Shown: in pieces, positions 36,775 through 49,029 of the stretch
Layout of the letters: the number at the start of each line of letters is the position of its first letter
Numbering within the stretch: position 1 is the stretch's first letter
Origin: Ambrosia x helenae
Taxonomy: Eukaryota; Streptophyta; Magnoliopsida; Asterales; Asteraceae
Direction of reading: 5' to 3'
Length of the DNA stretch: 64,000 nt
Assembly (NCBI GenBank): GCA_030844895.1
Contig: CM061223.1
Span: 7,860,676 to 7,924,675, forward strand
Notes under the pieces: generated by a model
The model's input: only the letters and a program-made list of their open reading frames with translations
Database searches by the model: none
What the model was told of the DNA's origin: nothing
Program-made: the position numbers and the translations under genes

Positions 36775-39700
36775 TCAAACATGATCATTTTGTCTTTTCA
36801 CTAGAGTTTGGAATAAGTTCTTCTTGTACTTCGCTTTCTCACTGTATTCCTTTTGATGAAACTCCCTAGCCAGACGATCAATTAAATTTTTATTTTTGTT
36901 GGCATCGGAGAGTAGGATTTTTGATAGATATTTGTAGCGAAGGTCATCAATCTGCACTTGTTGAGCTGCTCCTTCTTTTTGAAAATCAGTTACCCATTTT
37001 CTTCTATATGTGCTCATGAAAGTCTCCATATGTCTCATTGTGAACACCCCACAATCGATTTTGTTATGTGAAGTTCTCCATTCCATTTGGACTCTCACTG
37101 GATTTTTACTTACCATTTTAGGAGTCATGGGGTGTTCATTGACCATCATATAGTTGCATAAAGCTTCTTTCTGCATACATTACGTAATTTTATCATAAGC
37201 ATTACGTAATTAACTAACATCAAAATAATATTAAGTAAAAATATTTTTTTTTACCAATGGCACTACGATGTTGTCATATTTGCTATTCGCTCCAAGCTTG
37301 CTGTTGTCTAGTATTTCTATCTTCGGGGTCTTCATGTTGAAACATATTACATATATGTGGTCCGAAGATACGATGGGCATGAACAACAAATCCACCTCAT
37401 TGATTGATTTTATTTCATTTTTGCTAAGTGCAAGATTTAAGTTCGATGTCATGGTGTCCATTCGCTTTAAATCATCATACTCAGGCGTGAAGCAGTCACT
37501 TGGCTGTAAATTTAGCATACATTACGTATTTTAGCATAACCATTACGTTATTATAATTTTATGTATTACATGAAAAAGCTAAGGAGCATACCAGAATATT
37601 TGTTTGAACAAACAATCTAAATGGTGAACCCGGAGCTCTTTTCTTCTCGTCGTGGTTCAGCACATGCGACCATGCATCCAAAACATTAGATGATAATGTT
37701 ATCCTAGGGTATAAGCATTCAAATACCACTTTGAAGAATGGAGTCCCATCTTCTGGCTCGAATACAATGTCACTGTGGAAGATAAGTTTTAATACACATT
37801 ACGTAATTTTTTGTAATAAACTATGTTTCTGAAAATATTCATTATGTAATTTTTCTAATGACAAATTAAAGTAATATAAGGTTTTTCTTACTGTGTTGCC
37901 TCGGTTGCTGCAAATATAAACTGCGCAACTATGTTTTCATCTTCAGTTATCTTGTTCTTCATCACCACCTGCCGTTGAATGTAAGGAGACTTCAGAGGTC
38001 CAGCCAACATCCTTCCTCTTTTTGCACGTTCAACGTGTTTATTGGCTATGGTTGACTCCAGTGATTGACTAACTATTAGTCTCCCTACTGTTTTTGGTGT
38101 TTCGATATCAGCTTCAGAGTTTTGTAGGAATGGTAGATCTGGAATTACATCTGTAGGTGTATCATCTTGTGAGATATTCAGATCGAAACTTGGTCCTTCA
38201 TAGGTTTCTTTCTGTATTTCTTCTATTTTGTTTCCTTCCGATGTCTCGATCTGTTTTCCTTTCCTAGATCTCTCTTCAAACTCATTCAATTCTTTCAAGA
38301 ATTGCGAACTGACATTTTCGGATGATGTTTGTGTGGTTGAAGTTTGCAAAGCTGCATTTTTTTCTTCTTTGTCGGCTGCTTTTATCATCTCAGCAATCAT
38401 ATCTGTGCTTTCACTCTCTAGGGCCTCATTTCCTGATTTTAGTTAACAATTTATATATATTCATATAAGTTCCATTTAGTATAAACATTTTTAATATACA
38501 TTACGTAATTTTTTTACCTTTATCGGCCGGTGGTTCATTTGTTGTTGCGTCTTTCAAAGCATCCATTATATCTGTCAAAGCTTCTTCTTTATTTGTTTCT
38601 TCAAGCTGTTCAGTTGCGGCAATCATTGCATATAGCATTCCTGTGCTAACACTTTGCGAAGTTGTTGCCGTTTCATTCAAATCTTTTTTTTCACCTGTAA
38701 TTACGTATTATGAACATTAATAAGTTTTTGACAAATAATCTGTTACGTGATTTTTTACCTTCATTGACAGGTGGTTCATTTATTGTTGCATCGTTCAAAG
38801 CATCCATTATGTTGTTCACAGCTTCTTCTTCATTTGTTTTCTCAAATTGTTCAGTTGCGGCGATCATTACATTTAGCATTCCGGTGCTAACACTCTGTGA
38901 AGTTGTTGTCTTTTCATTCAAATCTTCCCTTTCACCCGTAATTACGTATTCTGATCATTAATAAGTTTTTGACAAATAATGTGTCACGTGATTTTTTTTA
39001 CCTTCTAGTGTTTCAGCTGCAATCACTATTGCATCTAGCATCCCTGTGCTAACACTGTTCTGGTTTTCCTTTTCACCTGCAACTACTAATATACTTTTTT
39101 GATATCCATTACGTAATTTTTAACTAATTTTATTATTATTTAAATATACATTACGTAAATTTTACCTTCTATGTTTTTCTCATTACTTGATTTATAACTT
39201 GCTACCCATGACTTCCATGTTGTTTGCTTCTCACGTATAATGTTGCTGTCTAAAAAATTTGAAGTGGCTTCTTCGAAAATTTCATCTATTTCAGCAACAT
39301 ATGTTTGAAACTTTTCCATTTTGTTTTCTATTTTTGAAATCCATTCCTGCAAACAATACGTGAATAAATTACATTATTTCTGTTGATGTTTGACATAATA
39401 AATTACAGTTACTTACATTCTCATTAACTGGGTAAGGACTTTTGTTTTTCTTCTTTCCCATTGTCTTTTTCCTTGTTGACCCTTTTATGCTCTCATCTGT
39501 TGATTTTTGATTTGCAACTTTTTGTATTTTTGGTGTTGTTGCTTTTTTTGCATCACCAGCCTGCAAACATTACGTGATTTTTTAAAATCATATATACATA
39601 TGCATGTTATGTAATTTTTATACAGTTATTGCACTTACAATAGGGACTTGTGGAGTGTTGTAATTTTCCAAGATTTCATCAATGTCAGAGAGTGATTTTG

Positions 39701-42485
39701 TTGTTTCAAAGACGTTGTTGAATTCTTCTGAATCTTGATTTTGAAGATTATCCACAAGGATTTGTTGTTCAAGAAAGATATGCTGTTCATCATGCTGAAT
39801 GTATGCATCTTCATTCATTTTTTCTGCATCAGCTTCTTCACCATCATAATCATCTCCACCAACACCACCAGCATCTTCATTTCCACCATCATCTTCTTCA
39901 TCCTCATCATTATGTCCTTCTTCATCTCTAGGACTTTCTAATTCATCATTTCCTTCTTCATCCTCATCATTATCTTCTTCATCAGTTGAAAATGGCCCAT
40001 TGTCATACAAATGTTTATCAACATCAGACAAATTCTGGGTGCTAATGTACTTAATTGCTGGTGTTTGTGCTGTTTCAGGAGCATGTGATAACCTCTTTTC
40101 ATGTACATAAAGCATCTGTCATGTGAATAAAGTTAACATTTGATCATTACGTAATTAGTAATAACACATTACGTAATTTTGTATTTCTTATACATTTACA
40201 TAATTATGAATAAAAAACATACCGCAAGAAAAGGCAAAGGTCCATTATACATTTCAGTTCCGTTCCAGCTTGCCTTCGTTCTTTTGAGACAGGAAATTAA
40301 GTACTCACACCAATTCAATTTTTTGATTGATTTGTCATCTTTCACTCCTTTCAAGAACATTTGATTTACTGTTGAACTCTTTGTTACTTGCCCAAATATA
40401 GAGTTGTAAAGTACAAGGAAGTTCAACTTGAAAATCCAGTCTCCGCTTTTGCTTTCAATTATTTTCTTCTTCACATCCGAGATTAAAATCTTGTTATGCT
40501 CAAACTGGGACTTCCATACAGTAAGCGTGTTAGATGAACCCTTCCTTGGTTTGTTCTTTTCATTTACTGTCTGGTTACCCATTGGGACACCAAGTACTTG
40601 TTGAACTTTGTTGCTTGTAACTTGAATTATGTGGTTTCCTACATTCAATTCATCTCGTCTATCATCATAATTCACTAATAACCATCTTGCTAACTTTGTT
40701 GGCACTGTTTTGATGTTCATTGATATAAAAGCTTCAAATCCCATCTGTTTGATTGCTTTTTTCTGTGCACTTGATAAGCTTGCCATCGCCTCATTCATGT
40801 TATCAACAGACGCCCTTACTTGTAATTTTATATTCGAGTACAGAACAAATTGCTTTCTCTGTGGTGAATTTTGAGGCTCTTCTGGTGAATTTGCAGGCTG
40901 TTGTTGTAGGAGTAATTCATTTTCATTGATCTCTGCGTTATTATCAAATGTTATAATTACGTAACAATGACAGAATAATTACAAATTTCATTACCAAAAT
41001 AACGTAATATAGACATATAATCATAACTAGTGTTTTTCATTTACCAAAATTGCTTAACAATGACAGAATAACTACATTTTCATTACTAAAATAACGTAAC
41101 AAAGACATAATCATAAACTAGTGTTTTCATTTACAAAATTGCTTAACAATGACAGAATAACTACTTTTTCATTACTAAAATAACGTAACAAAGACATAAT
41201 CATAAACTAGTGTTTTTTCATTTACAAAATTGCTTAACAATGACAGAATAACTACTTTTTTATTACTAAAATAACGTAACATATACATAATCATCATATA
41301 TTTATGGCCAGAATCATTACAAATTTCATTATTAAAATAACGTAACAAAGACATAATCATAAACTATTTTTTTCATTTACAAAATTGCTTAACAATGACA
41401 GAATAACTACTTTTTCATTACTAAAATAACGTAACATATACATAATCATCATATATTTATGGCCAGAATCATTACAAATTTCATTATTAAAATAACGTAA
41501 CAAAGACATAATCATAAACTATTGTTTTCATTTACAAAATTGCTTAACAATGACAGAATAACTACTTTTTCATTACTAAAATAACGTAACATATACATAA
41601 TCATCATATATTTATGGCCAGAATCATTACAAATTTCATTATCAAAATAACGTAATATAGACATAATCATAAACTATTGTTTTTCATTTAACAAAATTGC
41701 TTAACAATGACAGAATAACTACATTTTCATTACCAAAATAACGTAACGTAACATATACATAATCATAAACTACAATTGCTTAAAAATGACAGAATAACTA
41801 CATTTTCATTACTAAAATAACGTAACAAGGACATAATCATTACAAATTTCATTACCAAAATAACGTAATACAAACATAATCATTTCTAGTTCTATTAATA
41901 AAATTACGTAACACAGACATACTTTCCATTACTAAAATGATGTAACATTGACATAATTAGTACATTTCCATTACCAAAATAACGCAATATAGACATAATT
42001 ATGATGCACCATAGACATAATCATTTTTCTAAAAGCATTTAACATTTTTGACAGAATCACTACATTCCGATTACTAAAATAACGTATCATATACAAAATC
42101 ATTTATAGTTATATTACTAAAATAACGTAACACATAACAAAATAAATTCAAAATAAATTTCTCTGTACCATTTTTCCTTGAAGGCCTGTCATGGTTTGCT
42201 TTTGTTCTTCTCTCTGATTTGTCAGTTTTATCATTGGTTTTTGAATTTTGCTAGGGCCTGATAATTAGAAATACGTATTTTAGTAAAATTTCACAACGTA
42301 TTAACAATATTAATTGACGTAATACTTATTTACCTTCATCAACGTCGTTCTTTTCAGTTTCATACTCTGTTCCTCTCTTTCTTCCTGTAACATGCATAAT
42401 GTAAGTTATTATATAGTTTTTCAATGTAAAATTTGGTACAGAATAACGTAATGTACTTACTTTCGTATACTTTTGAGTATTTCAT
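36775..42485 (-). CDS. Ulp1-like (C48) cysteine protease carried by the MULE
   Basis: Eleven exons join in frame: 40223-40932, 39639-40115, 39417-39560, 39166-39346, 39002-39076, 38759-38935, 38518-38694, 37892-38432, 37592-37772, 37255-37503 and 36775-37170, about 1,100 codons. One to three small 5' exons up to an ATG at 42483-42485 are less certain. The N-terminal domain (LARWLLVNYDDRRDELNV, VQQVLGVPMG) is the one common in plant Ulp1-type transposon proteins. An acidic Asp/Glu region, a basic stretch (KKTMGKKKNKSPYP), repeated SVSTGML units and a linker follow. The C-terminal protease has SSDHIYVICF (His), IEILDNS (Asp), VQMEW (Gln) and IDCGVF (catalytic Cys), all present. Family members cut SUMO or similar tags; the target here is unknown. 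One exon has a non-AG acceptor. Confidence 0.85.
38518..39076 (-). repeat. Tandemly duplicated exons of the Ulp1-like gene
   Basis: Exons 38518-38694 and 38759-38935 are both exactly 177 nt, both phase 1-1, and encode near-identical peptides (TTSQSVSTGML, MIAATEQ, NEPP). Exon 39002-39076 (75 nt) is a shorter copy of the first half. The flanking introns are duplicated with them. The acceptor of the middle exon reads GG instead of AG (38936-38937). Confidence 0.85.
40950..42130. repeat. Tandem AACGTAAC-rich repeat array in a large 5' intron
   Basis: Imperfect units of about 90 and 155 bp contain ATAACGTAACAAAGACATAA, TTGCTTAACAATGACAGAAT and TTTATGGCCAGAATCATTAC. About fifteen units or part units can be followed. 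Each unit keeps one or two ACGTAA cores. Confidence 0.85.
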
Positions 42486-42775
42486 GGTTAATCTTCTGTA
42501 GAAATGGAGTTTATTGATGATTTTAACTAGGGTTTCAGAGTTTATTATGTAATTTTGGGGAGAAGTTTTGAGCGATTAATGAGACTGAACGGTCTCTTAT
42601 AATTTGATTTTAGAAAAATTGACGATTATACCCTTATTAACTGTCTAATCTCTCACTTATTTACGAATTTGACACCGCGTACTTTTTTAATTAATGACGT
42701 AAGATTGTTGTTTGATCGACGGTTAGCATTCCTTCGCACGCTTCGCACGAATGTTTGTTTTTGTAGAATAACCGC

Positions 42776-42778
<3 letters not shown>

Positions 42779-42810
<32 letters not shown>
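42779..42810. repeat. (TA)n tract at the right edge of the 10-kb MULE
   Basis: 32 bp of TA, pairing with 32699-32737 on the other side of the element. Confidence 0.9.
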
Positions 42811-42813
<3 letters not shown>

Positions 42814-42964
42814 CTTAATCTTAATCTTAATATTTCTTAATTAAAGGGAGTTGTTGTGAAATGAATATAGATGCATGATTGGACTCATGAAATAAAACTT
42901 TATTTTTTTAGTTTTGAAAAGAAAGGATAATATTTTCAAGCAAACTCTAAGAATAAAATGAATC

Positions 42965-44007
42965 ATTTGCAATAATAGGCAATTTTGAGGATGCAAGAGT
43001 GTTTTTGGGTGTTCCATGTGATTTTTTGTGAAAATAGGTAGCTTGCCATCTGAATCAGCGATCTTCATTTCAGATTTTACAGATCAAACCCACTATTTCT
43101 GTGCTCAATCTAAGATAATATTTTCACTTTAAAAACCAACCAATCTGATTCTTCGTTCGTGTAATCGTGCATCAGGTGGCTCTTAGTTGTTAATTCTGAT
43201 GTGGACAAAATCACCCCACAATAAAAGTTTCGTTCATGTTTGAATGACTGCATTCAAGTTTTTTTTATTAGTAAGTTACATTTTATTCGAAGTTTGTGAA
43301 ATGAATGGATCATCCCCTGTTTTTCGAAAAGAAAAAAAAACAGAGACATCCTTTGTGCCCACATATCGAACAGAATCATTGAACAAGATCATCCCTGTAC
43401 CCACAAAAAATGAACAGAAAGATCATTATTTGAAGAATGTAACCGATAACTGAAGCCCAAAACCGAAAAGGAAGAATCCGGCAGAATTCCAGCGAAAATC
43501 CGGCGAGACAGAAAATGAACCAGAAAGATTAAACGTCATTGAATCTCATTTTTTAAATGGTTATTAAACAAGTCGAATACAATAATCTTAATCCAATCAA
43601 ATAAATTAAACCGTTTTACTAATCCCCTGTTTAGAAGAACAAAAAAGTTTTCCCGCCAAAACTTTTTAAAGAAAACACATAACGCTTTTCTGTATGTATG
43701 TGATCTTTTTATTATGGAGCTGGTCGGCTCTCTACGAGTTAAACCTTGAACCATTTCTAAATTTTAACTTCAAAATTCGTTTTCTGTGTTCACAGCAAAT
43801 GATCAACGAGCAGGGAGCAGGGAGAAACCAAGAGGAGAAGATTGTTATTTGGATCAGCGACTTTGGGGAAGATTGTGGTTTGGATAAGCGACTTTGATGA
43901 AGGTCGCTGATCCGTTTGGCGATCTACCTATTTTCACAAAAAATCCCATACAACACCCAAAAACGCTTTTCCATCTGAAAAATCACCTATTAATGCAAAT
44001 TATTCGA
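42965..44007. mobile_element. Element with about 110-bp inverted ends, probably MULE-type
   Basis: The left arm, about 42965-43075, and the right arm, about 43895-44007, are inverted copies. Shared words are GTTTTTGGGTGTT, GATTTTTTGTGAAAATAGGT and GATCAGCGA or close variants. The interior (43080-43890) has no domain. The outer ends and a target duplication could not be fixed, because the similarity fades outside ATTTGCA. Confidence 0.65.
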
Positions 44008-44372
44008 ATAAAATATCTTATAATCATTACATAATATTTGTGTAAGATAACATAACACATGCTTACTATTATTGGACAAGCTAGTATTATTTGTTCGAAA
44101 ACAAGTAAACCTTCTAGCAGGGAGACAAATTCATTCTTGGTTGAGTTGAATTTTATCAAGTTTGTGTTCGCGGTGAAAGTTAGTATTCGAGTTCTTAAAT
44201 ACAAATATAAGTCTGAATTTCAGTAGCTAGATTTAGATTGAGATGATATATAACCTTAATTTCGGTTCGTTGACTCATATACGTTCTTAGTTGATTTAGA
44301 TATAGTTTAGCAGAAGAGAATAGTAGAATAGTAAGTCAATTTGCTTTGTAGCTATCTATATCTATATCTATA

Positions 44373-46145
44373 TCTATACTATATATAAATATATCTCATT
44401 AGGGTACAAAGGTAATTTCAAATACAAACATTTTTTTATTTTTTTTAAGCCTACCTTACAAGTTAGGATTGCATCTGGGTGATGAACAGGTGTAAGACGC
44501 ATCCCCTAGGATTCTTTAAGACGCTAAACATTGATTGCAGGGACCTGTTACCGATCATCGGCCGTTTCATTTCTTTCTCTCTCTAGGTTTTAACAGTCAT
44601 AATAATCATTTGAAAAGAGAGCAATCGATCATCAATTTCCTGGAGCATTCAATTTTAACGCTTGGTTTCCATAGCTTCATCTTACCGTCCCTTTACCTTC
44701 CCATAAGCTTCCTTTTAAATCCAGCAAAGCATTATGTGTACTCTCATCCCCCAAATAAATCACCCGCGACAACAAAGGCCGCACCCAATTTTTCACACCA
44801 GAACTTCAGCAGGTCATAAAGAGGTCAAATCGCTTCTATATAGCCAGTGAGGATGATATCATCCATTTTCAGCTAATTTTCACTGATTTATTGAAGGTAG
44901 CATTCTTGCCTTTATACAAATTATTAGTTAGTTTTAAAATGATTTTATCGTTTTCATAATCGACATGTTAATGATTGTGAGTACTGCTCTACTGATTTAG
45001 ACTTGTTGAATTAAAGTTATCTTTAATGTCACTAGAGACTGAAATCACGAAATAAAACAGATGTCTTTGGAATCTGAATGTGGGGATTGGCAGTTATAAT
45101 GCAACCGGGTGAAGTATTGTGGACATGGATTCAATGGTTGAGCCATCACCAATAGGCTTCTTCAACACTATCATTTACTGATGTATAAATAATATTTTGT
45201 AAGTAGTACAATTGGGTGTCGTTTTTGTTCCCACATTTGCTGAATAAACATCGTCACTATCAATGATGCAATGTGTGGGGCGCTTACTTGGTTCTCTCTT
45301 AATATCCGAATCTAAGTTATTTTCACTTTTGTTTTAAATCAATGTTTTTTCAATTATGTTAGGGAGCATTTGGCTGTGGATAGTGGATACCTTGATGTCC
45401 GAGTGTCCGACTGCACCGACTACTACAATTTTGAGGTTCCCAAGGCCCAGGCTGCAGGCGGGGTTCGCCTGTGGGGCTGACTAGCGAGGAACTTAATTGT
45501 CGTATTTTTTTTTTGTTCAGTTCACGTGTGTAAACTAAGTTAAAACATCTCTTATGTCCTACTACTTGCAGCTCGTCTTGCACCATCATTAAAATAGTAC
45601 ATTACAAAGAACAGGTAGCCCACATTTATGTCATTTGTTAAATTGATCATCTTAAAAATATTTTATAGTATTTGCTAAAAAGTATAAAATAGTTGTCTTA
45701 AATTCTGTTGCAATTGATTAAATACATTCTCATTCAATAATGAACGCAGTTTAGAAGAAATGTTGAAAGAGCAAGATTTCAATTATGTTATTTTCAAGTG
45801 CTTCTACGCTGGACACTAATATCCTTGAAGATGTTTACTACTTGATTGAATTGAAAACAAAACTCACAATGAATACAAAAGCCATATACTCTTTGGTTAC
45901 TGTATGCATTTACTTTTTATTAACAAACGTATTTTTTATAATTTTTAATCCGTAGAAAAGTTCCTTTAACTTCTTTGTTTAATTTATTGCGCTAACGGGA
46001 CTTTTGATTTATTTACTTTATTTTTTTTTTCCTTTGTTCAATACTGAACCCAGTCAACAAAATTTGTTTGGGTTATGGTTATGGATTAAAACTTAATCGA
46101 ACATAAGTGTAATGTTCCCGCCGCATTGCGCGGGCACCACACTAG
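44373..46145 (+). mobile_element. Non-autonomous Helitron
   Basis: Starts TCTATACTATATATAAATA, a typical plant Helitron 5' end. It ends with a GC hairpin, CCCGCCGCATTGCGCGGG, then CACCACA and CTAG at 46142-46145. The host A (44372) and T (46146) flank it, the A|T insertion site of Helitrons, with no target duplication. No Rep/helicase is encoded. GC-richer internal stretches at 44,700-44,830 and 45,370-45,490 could be captured host pieces, but I do not recognise them. Confidence 0.88.
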
Positions 46146-46376
46146 TCTCTCATAAAATGTGTTCCTCTATGATTAACTCTTTCATTCAAAATGTTTTAAT
46201 AAATAAATGCTTGAACACAAGCCTATAGTCTTGTGGTTTAGTGACATTGTGGATAATGGATTAGAGTTTGCATCCTTATAAGTACCAATTAATTAGGTGA
46301 TACTTAACACTTTTAGCCCCTTTAAATTTTTAAGAACTTTATAAAATGTCATTTTGACCTTTCGAGTTTTACATCC

Positions 46377-47410
46377 TTATTTTTATATATGTATCGGTAT
46401 ACATTCAAGCTAATTTACCTTCCGACGTAAATTTTTTCAAAAATGATTCATGTCAAATATCATACATTTTACGTGCTTATTTTTATGGACGTTTTAAGAT
46501 CCTCTACGTTTTATCATAAATAATTCTATATATAAATAAAGCAAGATCTTAGCTAGAGGAACTTGATTTTTTTTTTGTGTTTTTGTGAATTGACAATCTC
46601 AACTTTTAGAATTGACACTTATACCTCCTCAACTTTATAAAATGTCATTTTACATCCTTATTTTTATGTACGTGTCGATATAAATTCAAGTTGGTTTACA
46701 TATCGACGTATGTTTTTCGAACATGAGCCATGTCAAATATTATATATTTCATGCTTATTGTTATGGACGTTTTCAATGTCTCTACGTTTTTCAGAAACGA
46801 ATTGGGTTAAATAGACGATATAACTTTACGCATTTCAAATATAATACTTTTCCTGCTTATTTTAATTGACGTTTTCAGTTGGTCTTTGTTTTGACTTTCA
46901 TGTACGTGTCGTTATAAATTTGTGGTTTACATTTTGAATTTTTTATTTTTTGAAAAATAAGTCATGTTAAATATAATACATATTGCTGCTTATTTTTATG
47001 AACGTTTTCTGTTGCTCTACGTTTTGATGTAAATTTTGTATGGAAACCAGTCGTGTCAAATATAATACATTTTCGTTGGACTGTATAAATTTGAGTTACT
47101 TTACGTTTCGGTGCCACCGCAACGCGCGATACTATTCTTTAGCTTAAAAAACACTATTTTATTATGTTTACGTGTCGGTATAAATTTAAGTAGGTTTACA
47201 TTTCGTCGTAATTTTTTTTCGCCAATGAGTTAGGTCAAATATAATACGCTTTCATCATTTCATGTTTATTTTTATTTATGTTTTCAGTTGGTCCAAGTTT
47301 TGACGTAAATTTTGTTCAGAAATAATTTAAGTCAAATATGATAAGGTTTCATTAGACGGCACAAATTCGAGTTACTTTATGTTTCGACATTGCTACAACG
47401 TAGTTAAGCA
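46377..47410. repeat. Four diverged tandem units of about 250 bp
   Basis: Units start near 46377, 46658, 46900 and 47165. Each has the series TACGTGTCGGTATAAATT, GTTTACATTTCGACGTA, ATGAGTCATGTCAAATATAA, CTTATTTTTATGGACGTTTT and TACGTTTTGACGTAAATTTT in order, with differences. Two units end in CGCAACGCGCG-like GC words. They may be relics of another Helitron-type repeat. Confidence 0.7.
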
Positions 47411-48713
47411 TCTATCTAGCTAAATGAATTTGTGAACTAGAAAAGCTAGTTAATCTATATATATAACGAGTTGACGCAACTCCGCGCATTGCTGCGGGAT
47501 GCTGATTATAATTTTTTATATTAATACAACAATACTATATATGATACAAAAACTTTGTTGTTTATACAAAACATTTTCTCTATTTTTGCTTTACCCTCAA
47601 CACCAATCACCACACGAAAACAATTATTATCGATAAAGTTGAAGTAGTGGAGAGGGATCTTTCGTTATGCACTTGAACAAATTAAAGGTGTTCTCATACC
47701 AAGTTATAAACCGATGTATGGTGTACAACATTCATATAATGTGTTTCAGTATATGGCCATATTAGGAAGTATATATGTTTATAGTAAAGCAAATATGCAA
47801 AATAAATATTGTAAATAAGTCAACAGGTTAACCATTCAATGTGAAAAACTTTCACTATTAGTTTCTTAACCGAAAGATTATTACATATCATTATTGACCA
47901 ATATGTAAAAAGTAATAAAGAGAATATAGAGTTTCCTTAAGATGGCCATATGTCCATTCTATCTTATTGATCATAACAGAAAAAATTAAGAAAACATGGA
48001 AAAACACTAAATCAACACCATGACACACAAAGGAATACATTAAAAGCGCATCTAGTTATCCAACCACAAAGGAAATAATAAATTACAAGAAAAGCAAGCA
48101 ACAAAAATGGAAAAAAAATTATTGTTGTCAAGAGAACAACATAAATCATAACAAAGGTTTTAGTGTTTGCTAAATGTATAAACATAAACATATGCGTTAC
48201 TGTCCCAAAATAAATACATACAAAGTGTAATAAATACATACAAAGTGTAAAAACCTATTTATCATACTCTAACGAAGAAAGTAATAGTCAGCAAAGAGAA
48301 AGAAGGAAGCATTAACACAATCTGGGAAAAAAAGTGGTCTTAATAAGTTGGATAATTAATCCTTAAAAAAAACTGAATTTGGTTTCATACATAAACACGC
48401 ATTAATGGACATATGAGAATCAGATGTAAAAAAATTACCCTAAATATTATTAGACGTAGGTTTTACCCTAACTGTTATTCAAGTGGAGTGGTTGTTATTC
48501 AAGTTAAGTGATTGAACCGTGAATATTATATAATGGATGATTCGAATGAACGAAGTCAAAAGAGACGTACGTACCTTTAATGACGAACTTGAATAACGGA
48601 TGGTTTTGGATATACATTTTCATTATTATTCAAATAATTAAAATTATCGTTTTCTCATATTATAGTACATTAGTTTTTATGCTACAACGTAACATATATT
48701 TTATCATTATATA
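47411..48713. other. AT-rich spacer, no gene seen
   Basis: At about 47455-47510 lies CGAGTTGACGCAACTCCGCG with TTGCTGCGGG, a hairpin-rich piece like a Helitron or MITE end. The remainder is AT-rich with short frames lacking domains. Confidence 0.4.
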
Positions 48714-49029
48714 TTTTTTTTTTGAACGGCCAACGAATCAATTCCGAGCACTCTCGGGCACCCTTTTTGGCGAATCAGGTACTCGAGAGTACCCGGACCA
48801 CCAATTGCCACCAATTCCCGAGAAAACCAGACCACTCACCCGCCCGAAGGCACGACGGTGAAATAGTCGGTAAAACCGGTCGGGATCAGGACTCGAACCC
48901 AAGCCAATGGCCGGGTCATCCCTCATATCCCATTCACCAATGTCCTCCAAATGTAGCTAGTGGGAATTGAACCCAAGCCTCCAATAGGAAACTTTAGGCC
49001 CTCAACCAACTTGGTTACAAATGTTGGAC
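48714..49029 (-). mobile_element. tRNA-derived SINE, copy 2 (relative of 15678-15993)
   Basis: The same family and orientation as the 15678 copy: head GTCCAACATTTG on minus, B box GGGTTCAATTCC, body with GTCGTGCCTTCGGGCGGGT, and a T-run 48714-48723 on plus as the A tail. The differences are mostly single bases. A convincing target duplication was not found. Confidence 0.88.

Larger units (their letters stand above)
32738..42778 (+). mobile_element. 10-kb autonomous-looking MULE with FRS transposase and Ulp1 protease genes
   Basis: The left tip is GGGATCGGTTCAAATAAAAA; the right tip, inverted, is GGGGCGGTTATTCTACAAAA. Both then share CGTGCGAAGCGTGCGAAGG exactly, about 35 bp in. Two genes face each other: transposase 33008-36347 on plus and protease 36775-42485 on minus, with 427 bp between their stops. 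Both read open over all recognised exons. Introns and spacers are full of TTACGTAA-like words. Ulp1-bearing MULEs are known in plants (the Kaonashi type); here the two genes stand together in one unit. Confidence 0.88.

Noticed and set aside
45359..45589. Minus-strand frame at 45359-45589 inside the Helitron
   Set aside because: No recognisable domain; the GC-rich part may be a captured fragment but the frame itself is not supported.
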